This document shows positions 46,678-54,586 of a DNA stretch of 64,000 nucleotides, in pieces. The notes under the pieces are model-generated. The model was not told the DNA's origin. It did no database searches and worked only from the letters and a program-made list of their open reading frames with translations. Within the stretch, counting starts at the first letter, position 1, and every line of letters begins with the position of its first letter. The stretch lies in NCBI RefSeq assembly GCF_003182475.1, contig NZ_QGTS01000012.1, positions 99,647 to 163,646 of the forward strand, given 5' to 3'. The DNA comes from Mangrovibacter plantisponsor (lineage in GTDB: Bacteria; Pseudomonadota; Gammaproteobacteria; Enterobacterales; Enterobacteriaceae). A program made the position numbers and the translations under genes.

Positions 46678-47023
46678 AAGCACTCTCTTTGTTTGGTTTT
46701 TATTCATCAGAGATGAAGTCATTCGCCACATCTTCACACGGGCAGAATCAAGTTTCATTCAGTCAAGTACATTGCTGGTTTGCCTGAAGGCAGCGCCAAT
46801 AAGCAAAAGTATAGCCAGCCCCCGCAGTGGTGCTTGTGCAACAACTTTCCAGAATAAATACCAAATACAGTTAAAAACCCCATGAATCAATAGAGAATGA
46901 GCATCAGCGAAATGACAGCAGATTTTGTGAGCGATATTGCGTGAAATGTGCAGTGTTAATACAACTCAGGCCCACTACCGCGCAATGAGTAAAGCCGGAC
47001 AGGCAATGAGCACCAGCATATTG
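46678..47023. other. Intergenic stretch, no gene seen
   Basis: AT-rich spacer between two minus-strand genes; a minus-strand frame at 46975 overlaps the wHTH gene in another frame and is a shadow. Confidence 0.45.
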
Positions 47024-47578
47024 TTACCAGAATAAATCCAGACAAATAGCGATATACGCAGTAATGATGATAAGAGCGATGACACAGCGCTCAGGCACAC
47101 TCCGGTGTACCGTTGTTCCCGAAGAGGTATTTGCTGGTGCTGATCCACCCACTGCAGAATGCCTATTCTGTGGATGGCAGCCACTGCCAGGGTGTAAAGC
47201 AGATACCGCTTCAGGTTCCGCCGGCCCGGTGTGTTTTCTTGGCTCCTGGCGCAAGTGCGCTTCAGACAGGCAGTAACCAACCTTTGGCACAGTGTGGATA
47301 ATTTTTTGTTGATGCCCGTCATCATCCACCGCCTTGCGTACTGAATGAACCGCAGTCAGCAAACTATTGATACCGACAACTCTGCCAGGCCAGACAGCAG
47401 CAAGTAATTCTTCCTTTAATAGTACTTTTCCGGCGTTTCCTGCCAGTTCAGACAGCAGCCGGAACGGGTATTCACCCAGTTTTCTGATTTCACCGGTGTC
47501 GTTATGAACAAGGCTTTCGCCAGAAAAATCCAGCTTCCAGTTGTCAATATAACAGTCGAACTCTTCCATCAGAGCCAT
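47024..47578 (-). CDS. CadC/ToxR-like winged-helix protein with C-terminal membrane segment
   Basis: About 184 residues. The N-terminal half is an OmpR-type winged helix (DTGEIRKLGEYPFRLLSELAGN..LLKEELLAAVWPGRVVG..LLTAVHSVRKAVDD..IIHTVPKVGYCLSEAH). A polar linker follows and a single hydrophobic helix (CVIALIIITAYIAICLDLFW) ends the protein, with almost no periplasmic part. It would be a membrane-anchored DNA-binding protein that lacks a sensor domain. The ATG at 47578 is chosen as the first ATG; support is weak. A frameshifted C-terminus cannot be excluded. Confidence 0.65.
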   Translation of the reverse strand: MALMEEFDCYIDNWKLDFSGESLVHNDTGEIRKLGEYPFRLLSELAGNAGKVLLKEELLAAVWPGRVVGINSLLTAVHSVRKAVDDDGHQQKIIHTVPKVGYCLSEAHLRQEPRKHTGPAEPEAVSALHPGSGCHPQNRHSAVGGSAPANTSSGTTVHRSVPERCVIALIIITAYIAICLDLFW

Positions 47579-47667
47579 ACTTGCAACATAAAACTCGTTG
47601 TACCAGAATGAGTTCTGGCTCAGGCAGAGCCTGGCACCATAACTACCAGGTCGGGGCAATGTTCGTG

Positions 47668-48474
47668 TTACAAACTAAATACCCCTTCGATAGCCATACG
47701 CGCTGAACCATATATCGCAACCCGCTCGTTATCTCGTATTACACAACGCAACGTCCCCTGGCGCACACCACCTTGCCGTGCTGATAACGTTAATTTACCC
47801 AACCGCTTAGCCCAGAAAGGGGCAAGGAAAGTATGAGCGGAGCCTGTTACCGGGTCTTCATTTACACCCACTTGTGGTCCGAACCAGCGCGAAACGAAAT
47901 CAAACTCTTCATCGGCAGCTGTAACCACAACACCACGAGTTTTGAAAACCTTGAGTGCATTAAAATCCGGCGATAACCCATCAATGATGGCTTTATTCTC
48001 CACCAGTACAACCAGGTCATCTGATTGCCAGACCCCAACGATACCATCAGAAATACCCAGCGCAGCCAACAGGCCTGCTGGTGTTTCAATAGATACCATC
48101 TGTTTCGCCGGGAAATCCATACAATATTCGTTATCATGCCGGGAAACTTCCAGCACCCCACTGCGAGTAAAGAAACGAATCACTTTTCCAGTAAAGCCCA
48201 GTTTATTGAACAAAACCCAGGATGCCGCAAGTGTTGCATGACCACACAGGTCAACCTCAACAGCAGGCGTACACCAGCGCAAATGGTATCCACCTTCAAC
48301 CGGGATAAAAAATGCAGTTTCCGACAGATTATTTTCGGCAGCAATTGCCTGCAATGTTTTATCACTCAGCCATTCTGTTAATGGACAAACGCCCGCAGGA
48401 TTGCCACCAAATGGGCGAGTGGTAAAAGCATCCACCTGATAATAAGGGATAGTATTTGGATTATTATTTGTCAT
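47668..48474 (-). CDS. PhzF family isomerase
   Basis: A 268-residue PhzF/diaminopimelate epimerase-fold protein. PYYQVDAFTTRPFGGNPAGVC opens the protein, the catalytic glutamate is Glu52 in AENNLSETAFF, and DLCGHATLAA plus EDPVTGSAH are the further family motifs. Family members move protons or isomerise aromatic and amino acid substrates; the substrate is unknown. Its start overlaps the stop of the YheO-like gene by about 10 bases, so the two are translationally coupled. Confidence 0.88.
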   Translation of the reverse strand: MTNNNPNTIPYYQVDAFTTRPFGGNPAGVCPLTEWLSDKTLQAIAAENNLSETAFFIPVEGGYHLRWCTPAVEVDLCGHATLAASWVLFNKLGFTGKVIRFFTRSGVLEVSRHDNEYCMDFPAKQMVSIETPAGLLAALGISDGIVGVWQSDDLVVLVENKAIIDGLSPDFNALKVFKTRGVVVTAADEEFDFVSRWFGPQVGVNEDPVTGSAHTFLAPFWAKRLGKLTLSARQGGVRQGTLRCVIRDNERVAIYGSARMAIEGVFSL

Positions 48475-49102
48475 CATTCTTTTCCAGATAATTGTAAATA
48501 GTGTACCGGGAAACACCAAGTACCTGGGCAATATGATTCACACTGCCTTTAACTTTGAAGAATCCCATGTTTTGTAATTCAGCCACGACACGCTTCCTGA
48601 ATTGAAGATTATTTTCCGCGCCGGTCTGGCGGAATTTTGAAATGATTTCATCAAAAGACTGGGCAGGAATAATGTCGTTTAACGTGTCTTGCTCATGTGT
48701 TGATGGTGACGGTAACAATATATCCAATTCACGTTTGAGCCTGTTTACGACATCTATATCTACATTGATGCAAAAGGCAGCCACCGGTATACCATCGTCA
48801 CTGTAGTATATTGTTGAAGCACTATTGAGTTCTTTTCCTGACTTCGTCGTTGTTTTGTAGTTATCAAAGACTTTGAATGGCACACGTTCAGCAGGACTCA
48901 GTAATCCTAAAAAACCTTCGTCATCATCTGGCCCGGATAACAGTGCATCTCCCGGTCTCCGCCCACTCACATGGCCGTTAACAATACTTATGACTGAATT
49001 TATGGGCTGTGTTAAATCGTGCAACACAACTTCTGTATTTGTCGCCAGTGTGGTACGCAGAGCATCCATTGCCCCCTTCAGAGCTATTAGCAAGTCAGAC
49101 AT
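48464..49102 (-). CDS. YheO/DauR-type PAS-HTH transcriptional regulator
   Basis: 212 residues. An N-terminal YheO-like PAS domain (EVVLHDLTQPINSVISIVNGHVSGRRPGD near residue 24) and a C-terminal helix-turn-helix (VNHIAQVLGVSRYTIYNYL), as in YheO and in DauR, the regulator of D-arginine use. The longer frame to 49234 runs into ridA; the ATG at 49102 stands four bases after the ridA stop. Genes for RidA and PhzF on either side suggest it controls use of an amino acid or imine-forming compound. Confidence 0.85.
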   Translation of the reverse strand: MSDLLIALKGAMDALRTTLATNTEVVLHDLTQPINSVISIVNGHVSGRRPGDALLSGPDDDEGFLGLLSPAERVPFKVFDNYKTTTKSGKELNSASTIYYSDDGIPVAAFCINVDIDVVNRLKRELDILLPSPSTHEQDTLNDIIPAQSFDEIISKFRQTGAENNLQFRKRVVAELQNMGFFKVKGSVNHIAQVLGVSRYTIYNYLEKNDDK

Positions 49103-49106
49103 GGTT

Positions 49107-49460
49107 CTACCGCCAGTACTTCTCAACATCCACCCCAAAAGCGAGTTTGCTGGCGACAACGGTGCGTGCAGGAAACCCTTGTGCAAATCGGGTGCTATAA
49201 GCGGCATTGAATTCTGTAAAATGAGCCATGTCACTCAGCCATACCTGCACACGAACAACATCATTCAACGATGCACCTGCGCGGGATAACGTCGTCTCTA
49301 TCGAATCCAGAATGCATTGTGTTTGCCCTGCCACCGAGCCCTTCAGTGGCTCACCATCTTGTGCCATTGATACCTGCCCGGAAAGAAAGATGAAACCATT
49401 GGCCTTCACTATGTCTGAAAAAGGAAACGGCTTGTTGCTGGAAAAACGCTCTACTGCCAT
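49107..49460 (-). CDS. RidA/YjgF family enamine/imine deaminase, short C-terminus
   Basis: 117 residues. FLSGQVSM near residue 25, QTQCILDSIETTLSRAGAS near 46, VVRVQVWLSDM near 68 and the substrate-binding Arg99 in PARTVVASKLAFGVDVE match RidA. The family normally continues about ten more residues (VEVEVQAWV-type strand); here it stops after VEKYWR, which removes the conserved glutamate of the last strand. No shift in another frame restores it. First gene of the ridA-yheO-like-phzF unit. Confidence 0.82.
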   Translation of the reverse strand: MAVERFSSNKPFPFSDIVKANGFIFLSGQVSMAQDGEPLKGSVAGQTQCILDSIETTLSRAGASLNDVVRVQVWLSDMAHFTEFNAAYSTRFAQGFPARTVVASKLAFGVDVEKYWR

Positions 49461-49922
49461 GTTGCCCGCCCATCGTTAACGTATGTGGGCATATTAGCAC
49501 CAGCAGTTTTTATTTAAACAATTTTTTATAAATAAACAAATGTTGAAATTGTAATTTTACTTCCACTCCAGGCAGACCAGGTTGGCAGGAAGAGCGACAG
49601 CACCGTACCGGTGCTTCCATGTTGCCACCCTACATCTCTCTGGCCAGTATCCTGCTCAGAATAGTTTTATACCGCTGCCAGTGCCTGATGTACTGGGTGG
49701 CTCAGCCTGGTAATGAGGATAATGCAGATAGTTACTTTGCTGTTTCTCAGGAGAAATAGCTGTAAATGTAACTGCCAGGGTAATAGTTGTGAGTAGCAGA
49801 CAGGTCTGCTGGTACCATGATATACAAACTAAATTGATGCGATTTTGAGAGGGTGTAACCAGGACTTGTACTTCTTCAGGAAAACAAGAGAATGAAAATC
49901 TTTATAACACATTGAAAATCAA
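49461..49922. other. Intergenic region, no gene seen
   Basis: About 460 bases between the ridA-like gene and the tRNA. It contains the promoter of the ridA unit and a small AGCACCG/CGGTGCT hairpin near 49599-49615 of unknown use. Confidence 0.45.
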
Positions 49923-49998
49923 TGGTGGGCTGTGAGGGATTCGAACCCGCGACCGATGGATTAAGAGTCCACTGCTCTACCAACTGAGCTAACAGCCC
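49923..49998 (-). tRNA. tRNA-Lys (anticodon CTT)
   Basis: A complete 76-base cloverleaf on the minus strand: acceptor GGGCTGT/ACAGCCC, D arm with AGCTCAGTTGGTAGAGC, anticodon loop CTCTTAA (anticodon CTT, reading AAG), T arm GGTTCGAATCC and encoded CCA at 49923-49925. E. coli K-12 has only Lys-UUU tRNAs; several other enterobacteria have this extra CTT form. It is not the prophage attachment site here. Confidence 0.97.
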
Positions 49999-50317
49999 AT
50001 AAGGGAAACTAATTCGAGGCAAGAATTTACTCTTCTGATGTCCATGCCGCAACACCAATATGTAATAAAAAACCCCTTCTAATTACAAGGGATTATATAC
50101 TCGGGTTTATTCCCGCTGTTCGGCTATGCCATCGACCAAAGAAGAGCATTTTCTGAGCGACTCCATATAAAAATGCTCAATTAACATTCAAAACATACTA
50201 AATCGCTCATTAATTACTCGTTTTCACATAATGTGCTTTATTACCAAGTAAATAAGAAAATGAACTTTGCATTTCGCATTGCTGTCGTACAGATAAATCT
50301 GGTTAACGTTATAACGA
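49999..50317. other. Region upstream of the tRNA
   Basis: No gene seen. A small stem (CCCTT at 50074, AAGGG at 50087) followed on the minus strand by six T at 50067-50072 looks like a weak terminator that would end a transcript coming from the right. Confidence 0.4.
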
Positions 50318-50662
50318 ATGATGTGGATATTTCGGATAGTGTGTACGCTGGTAGCAGCAATGCTTTTCTTTTGGGTAGCACTTATATTTAATTGGGATAA
50401 CAGCCCGGAAGATGCCGATCATCTGTCGGACAGCATTGATCACAGCATCAAAGTTGATGTTCTGCACAGAAACTACATCTCACCTCAACCTGAAATTTTG
50501 TCGGAGATCCGACCAACTGGCACACAGCATTGTCGGCATACCAGGGCAATGATAACGTTGGCAAAGTCACCGCTGGCACATATCAATGAGGCTGGTTCTC
50601 AGCGCGCTAAAATCAGCAATAGAAACCAACACGTTGCCGGTCATTCCCCTGTACATGGGTAA
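50318..50662 (+). CDS. Doubtful small membrane protein
   Basis: A 114-codon frame that begins MMWIFRIVCTLVAAMLFFWVALIF, a good membrane helix, followed by an acidic stretch and then a low-complexity, poorly organised tail. There is no clear ribosome site and no recognised homologue. It may be a real single-span protein with an uncertain end, or chance. Confidence 0.3.
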   Translation: MMWIFRIVCTLVAAMLFFWVALIFNWDNSPEDADHLSDSIDHSIKVDVLHRNYISPQPEILSEIRPTGTQHCRHTRAMITLAKSPLAHINEAGSQRAKISNRNQHVAGHSPVHG

Positions 50663-50716
50663 TTATGACAGAGGCCGCAGATGCGGCCTCAAGAGATTCT
50701 GAATGCAAAGACATTA

Positions 50717-50965
50717 TTATGCTTTTATTTTCCGGTAGATAAAAAGCACAACCAGTGCACCGATTACTGCAACTGCAAAACTCCCAAGGTTAAAACCATC
50801 AACCTTACCATAGCCAAAGAACGTACTTATCCAGCCACCGACTACGGCACCAATAACCCCCAGGATAACAGTGACAATAAAACCACCGCCATCTCTACCC
50901 GGCATAATCCACTTAGCCAGGATACCTGCTATGAGCCCGAACACAATCCATGAAATAATTCCCAT
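50717..50965 (-). CDS. yeaQ: YeaQ (GlsB/YmgE family) membrane protein
   Basis: 82 residues, the length of E. coli YeaQ and nearly colinear (MGIISWIVFGLIAGILAKWIM; VDGFNLGSF; VVLFIYRKIKA). Three hydrophobic segments and the glycine-rich GAVVGGWIS motif. The family is called transglycosylase-associated but its role is unknown; YeaQ is a stress-induced small membrane protein. In E. coli yeaQ lies near nimT, so this keeps the regional order after a large insertion. Confidence 0.9.
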   Translation of the reverse strand: MGIISWIVFGLIAGILAKWIMPGRDGGGFIVTVILGVIGAVVGGWISTFFGYGKVDGFNLGSFAVAVIGALVVLFIYRKIKA

Positions 50966-51683
50966 AACATTTCTCCATTTATTCTCTGGTCATTCACAAG
51001 GAAAAATAAGCATAGCACAATTTATAAACCACATAGATTATATTACACACAATTCATTTTAATTTTGAAAAAATTAAGATTCATCCCACCTCTATGTTGA
51101 CATCCGCACCAAACATCGTCATCTATGAATGAAGAGTATTTAATCAAGATCAATATCTTACGACCTGTGTAGTTATTAATGATGCATGATTTATAGAGAT
51201 ATTATAATCCCCCCCATCAGTTAATGAAGAAAATACACCCGTTATTTATTATCGCATTATAAAAATCTGCTGTTTTTATGCTTTACGTAAAAAATCACCA
51301 TCTTTAACATTTATACTAATATTATCCAGCAGGAAAAAACAATATAAATCGGTTTGTAAAAAAACCAATAGAAATAAACAACGAGATTGAATAATGACTA
51401 ACGAAGATAAGGAAAATATAATTTTTATACGCCAGTGTTAGTAAAAAAACACCGCATATCGCTAAACAGTATGATTTTCACTTTGTGAACATTACCTGCC
51501 CTGATGCTCATATCTATTCAGTGATATTTTATGGCACCCACGATACAATAACATTGCCGATTACTTATCCAGCAACGGCTACAAAAAAACAGAGCTGCAA
51601 TATTGAAGCTGACTGTTGGCAGTCTGGTGCTCCACAGGCTGAGATTACTGTCAGTAAGCTGGAGTCACCAGAATCCTTGTCTG
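50966..51683. other. AT-rich stretch between yeaQ and prophage relic
   Basis: Over 700 bases with very high A+T and only short frames. A 15-codon frame at 51394 has no weight. It probably includes decayed mobile-element DNA leading into the integrase relic. Confidence 0.45.
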
Positions 51684-51815
51684 TTATCGGAGCGTTTATA
51701 TAAAGAGCAAGGGATCAACACCCAGAAATTATTGGGGCATAAATCTGTCTCCCAAACTGAAAAATATAATGATGACCGTGGCAAAGATTGGATAAAAGTA
51801 AGAATTCAGTCTTAA
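51684..51815 (+). pseudogene. Tyrosine integrase, C-terminal relic
   Basis: About 43 codons remain of a phage integrase C-terminus: LSERLYKEQGINTQKLLGHKS carries the conserved His of the active site and the nearby EKYNDDRGKDW the nucleophile tyrosine. This resembles integrases of e14/phage 21-like elements that use icd. All upstream parts are gone. It points toward the icd fragment 170 bases away, as integrase genes do toward their att site. Confidence 0.75.
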
Positions 51816-51940
51816 TAAAATGGGCGCCAGTCACTGGTCAGAGGGTGCTGAAATCAGCACTCAAAACCGGCTGCAGGAGGGGGGGTTTTGATAACTTATT
51901 TTGATAATATTTTGATAACCATTCCAAACGCAATAATAAA

Positions 51941-51967
51941 TAACGGGAACTAATTAGCTCCCGTTAT
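51941..51967 (-). terminator. Terminator of the displaced icd 3' end
   Basis: On the minus strand TAACGGGA and TCCCGTTA (arms 51941-51948 and 51959-51966) form a hairpin followed by TTTATTATT. It starts 21 bases after the icd fragment stop, so this is the native icd terminator. Confidence 0.8.
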
Positions 51968-51987
51968 GTTTTAACCTGCCACGCAGA

Positions 51988-52152
51988 TTACATATTCGCG
52001 ATAATCGCGTCGCCAAACTCGCTACATTTCAGCAGTTTAGCGCCATCCATCAGACGTTCGAAATCGTAGGTTACGGTTTTGGCAGCGATTGCACCTTCCA
52101 TACCTTTAACGATTAAGTCAGCGGCTTCGAACCACTGCATGTGGCGCAGCAG
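51988..52152 (-). pseudogene. icd: Displaced 3' end of isocitrate dehydrogenase gene (icdC-like)
   Basis: About 54 codons match the C-terminus of E. coli Icd ([17 protein letters not shown], then [13 protein letters not shown] and [14 protein letters not shown]). The match stops abruptly near 52150, where AT-rich phage DNA begins. This is the situation left by e14-type phages: they bring a substitute icd 3' end and push the original one to the far end of the prophage. The complete icd should lie beyond the right edge of the window. Confidence 0.9.
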
Positions 52153-52155
52153 TAT
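52130..52155. other. Probable prophage attachment junction in icd
   Basis: The icd homology ends in this interval (codons for LRHMQW and the few bases before). In e14 the crossover lies about 165 bp from the icd stop, which agrees with the 165 bp kept here. The exact core needs the other end of the prophage. Confidence 0.7.
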
Positions 52156-52590
52156 CAAGCACCAGTTATAATAGCTCATTGATTTAAAAGATCTAACTGC
52201 GCACAAAAGCACCAAAAAAACTGCCGAAACAGGACTTTATATATTATTGATTTGACTAGGAAGAAAATCTGTTTTGCAGAATAGAAATAGACGCATTTCT
52301 CACAAGCAGCTTTGTGTGCCAAAAGCAGACATTGGTAGCATACAGACTCAATATTCTAAGGAATACAGATGAATTGCAGCATTAAAAATATTTCTAAGAA
52401 AAAGTCCTTTATAGGGTTTGGTTCTAACACTCAGGATAACAGGTTAAAATTTGACACTAAGCTACTATTTGCTTTACATGGCTATAAGGAATAACGTTTA
52501 TCAATATAATCAGGACGATATAATATTGAAAACTGAAGTAAAGCGCCATATAGACAGCGCTTAGTGGTGGGAGCAAATACAAAAATATCT
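52153..52590. other. AT-rich prophage end
   Basis: About 440 bases between the att junction and the papain-like gene. Only a 41-codon frame (listed separately) is worth noting. Confidence 0.4.
52369..52494 (+). CDS. Possible 41-residue small ORF
   Basis: ATG at 52369 with AAGGAA five bases upstream; the product is basic (KNISKKKSFIGFG) and has no membrane helix. It lies between att and the papain-like cargo gene. Support is only the ribosome site. Confidence 0.25.
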   Translation: MNCSIKNISKKKSFIGFGSNTQDNRLKFDTKLLFALHGYKE

Positions 52591-53595
52591 TTATGTTCTT
52601 AATCTTGACAGAATTGAAATTGCTACGCCTTTTCGAATGTCATCAGTTCTAATAAGTCTCTTATATAATTCCATGCTTTCATAGAAGAAATTAAGTTTAT
52701 ATTTTTTATGAAGCACACTGTATAAATAAAATTCATTCGCATGGACATTTGCTGTCTCATCTCCAACGTAATATATTCTATGTGCTAATGAATCTATTTG
52801 ATTATTATTTAATCCCAATAAGTCAACGTAATTCAAAAATTCTTTTATACTATATCTCCATGGATTAATTTTTAAGTCGAATTGAGCATGTTCAAAATAA
52901 CCAAAATCATGTGCTAATAAAGTAACAAAATCGTCCGCCTCAGGGTGGATGATTAAAAGTTTTATTATGTCATGAATCGTTTGTATTTTTTCTCCATATG
53001 ATAACCTTATTTTTTTTATCATGGATATAGTGCTATTTTCAATTAGTTGTATCGGATTAAATTTTTTGGAAAACGCAATTTCTTTTTCACTGGCAATTTT
53101 TATACAATCATCTACCTCATAAAAAAAACCAGACTTCATGATTTGTTTTGGACTGCAGTAGTTTGGGTCTTTTACAATTATCTTACCTGCAGCCTTATAT
53201 GATTGGGCAACTAATCTAGAGCAAAATTGTTTTTTACTGGCTGTGCTTGTAAAAGGAATTACAACGTAGATAGTCTCAAGCAAAGCATATACTGATAAAA
53301 CTTTATTTCTTGCATACTCACAAATCTTAGATTCTTCAGCAATAGTCAACTTATCTATTGGCCTAAAAACCTTTACTTCATAGCGTTTCTTAAATAGTAG
53401 ACGCTGGAGGTTTTGTGAATAAACACCGCCGCTTACCGAATGAATAGTAGTACCATTAACATGTAACATCACATGGGAAAACCTACTGAAAGTAACCAGC
53501 CTCACGAACCAACTTATAAAACTTTTCTCAGAAGTGAAAATTACATCGCCAATCTCTAATTTTTCTTGTTGTATAATGTATAATTTCTTTCGCAT
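52591..53595 (-). CDS. Prophage cargo protein with permuted papain/NlpC-like (YiiX/YaeF-type) domain
   Basis: 334 residues, strongly AT-rich codon use unlike the core genes. Residues 14-130 have the permuted NlpC/P60 pattern: GDVIFTS (16-22), FSRFSHVMLHV with catalytic His41, VSGGVYSQNL, and FCSRLVAQSYKAAG with catalytic Cys125. Residues 140-334 are a helical region of unknown fold. No signal peptide, so probably cytoplasmic. It lies between the invertase and the icd att end, exactly where e14 carries the restriction gene mcrA, and has its own promoter. A role in phage defence, lysogenic conversion or lipid/peptide hydrolysis is possible; none is shown. Confidence 0.72.
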   Translation of the reverse strand: MRKKLYIIQQEKLEIGDVIFTSEKSFISWFVRLVTFSRFSHVMLHVNGTTIHSVSGGVYSQNLQRLLFKKRYEVKVFRPIDKLTIAEESKICEYARNKVLSVYALLETIYVVIPFTSTASKKQFCSRLVAQSYKAAGKIIVKDPNYCSPKQIMKSGFFYEVDDCIKIASEKEIAFSKKFNPIQLIENSTISMIKKIRLSYGEKIQTIHDIIKLLIIHPEADDFVTLLAHDFGYFEHAQFDLKINPWRYSIKEFLNYVDLLGLNNNQIDSLAHRIYYVGDETANVHANEFYLYSVLHKKYKLNFFYESMELYKRLIRTDDIRKGVAISILSRLRT

Positions 53596-54008
53596 AATGA
53601 CATTCAGCTATTCGATCGATAATATTGGTGAGAGGAAATACATTTTTTATTATAAATCATGCAGTTCCATTTTTAAAGTGCTTAAATATAGTCATTAATG
53701 TAAAGTTTACGAATGTCCTTACCTCACACATAGCGGCCTTTTAATGTCACCAGACTTGTCGTTCATCGTCGGAAGCGAACATAACTTTTCTAACACAATC
53801 GTGTGTTAATCAGTAGAGAAACTCCTAGGCTCGTCTTTCTATATCGGTCTCATTTCTTTAACTTTCATTAGGTTAGTTATAAAAATGGGGGGAATGCTTG
53901 ATTTTTACTCAGCATAATTTCAATGAGTTAGCATATATAATCATTTATTTCCTCATTAAAATTACCAACCAAGCCTACCTGCAGCGCCTATAAATCCAAT
54001 GCAAAATG
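53596..54008. other. AT-rich spacer between invertase and cargo gene
   Basis: No gene seen in 413 bases. It holds the promoter of the papain-like gene (listed separately) and the end of the invertase transcript. Confidence 0.5.
53649..53677 (-). promoter_or_regulatory. Promoter of the papain-like cargo gene
   Basis: On the minus strand TTTAAA (53677-53672) and a perfect TATAAT (53654-53649) are 17 bases apart, and the -10 box is 53 bases before the ATG. An own promoter marks the gene as an autonomous moron. Confidence 0.6.
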
Positions 54009-54557
54009 TCATGAAGCAGGAAACTTCTTGTACAACGTTGATATGCCCACATCAAAAATTATGGCGACTTTTTTCCTGGGTTCACCAGCCTCTATCAACC
54101 TGCCAGCTTGAGCCCATTGCTCTTGTGACAGCTTTGGACGGCGGCCACCGATCCGCCCTTCTTCTCTCGCCGCAGCCAAACCAGCCCGGGTACGTTCTAC
54201 AATAAGCTCACGCTCCATTTCCGCCAGGGCACCCATGACATGAAAGAAAAATCGCCCCATCGGGGTACTGGTATCAATGCTGTCGGTCAGACTGCGAAAG
54301 TTAACACCACGCTGCCGCAGATCCTCAATCAGTACAACCAAGTGACGCATGCTGCGCCCTAACCTGTCGAGTTTCCACACCACCAGCGTATCGCCGTCTG
54401 AAAGCATCCTGAGAAGCTTTTTTAACCCAGGGCGGTCGGATGTCTTTCCACTGATTTTATCCTCAAAAATTAGCTCACATCCTGCGCACTCGAGCGCATT
54501 TCGTTGTAATGCAGTGTTCTGGTCATTTGTTGACACCCTCACATAGCCTATCAGCAC
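54009..54557 (-). CDS. pin: Pin/Gin-type DNA invertase (serine recombinase)
   Basis: 182 residues. Nucleophile Ser9 in LIGYVRVSTNDQ; VVWKLDRLGRSMRHL near residue 58 and SLTDSIDTSTPMGRFFFHVMGA near residue 85 are the Gin/Pin core; a C-terminal helix-turn-helix (GEPRKKVAIIFDVGISTLYK) binds the crossover site. The enzyme inverts the adjacent segment with Fis as helper. A GTG start at 54557 behind GGGAG gives the Pin N-terminus; the longer frame is not needed. It stands directly outside the left crossover site, as in e14 and Mu. Confidence 0.95.
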   Translation of the reverse strand: MLIGYVRVSTNDQNTALQRNALECAGCELIFEDKISGKTSDRPGLKKLLRMLSDGDTLVVWKLDRLGRSMRHLVVLIEDLRQRGVNFRSLTDSIDTSTPMGRFFFHVMGALAEMERELIVERTRAGLAAAREEGRIGGRRPKLSQEQWAQAGRLIEAGEPRKKVAIIFDVGISTLYKKFPAS

Positions 54558-54586
54558 AAGTATTTCTCCCGGCAAAAGCCGAAAGC

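Noticed and set aside
46975..47325. Alternative C-terminus of the ToxR-like gene in another frame
   Set aside because: It has its own hydrophobic stretch, but the main frame already ends in a good membrane helix and no clear frameshift point exists.
49107..49130. Frameshift in the ridA-like gene end
   Set aside because: The other two frames after VDVE do not give the usual RidA strand, so the short end is taken as real.
49923..49998. tRNA-Lys as the prophage attachment site
   Set aside because: No duplicated tRNA 3' end or integrase is next to it; the icd fragment at 51988-52152 is the clear attachment site.
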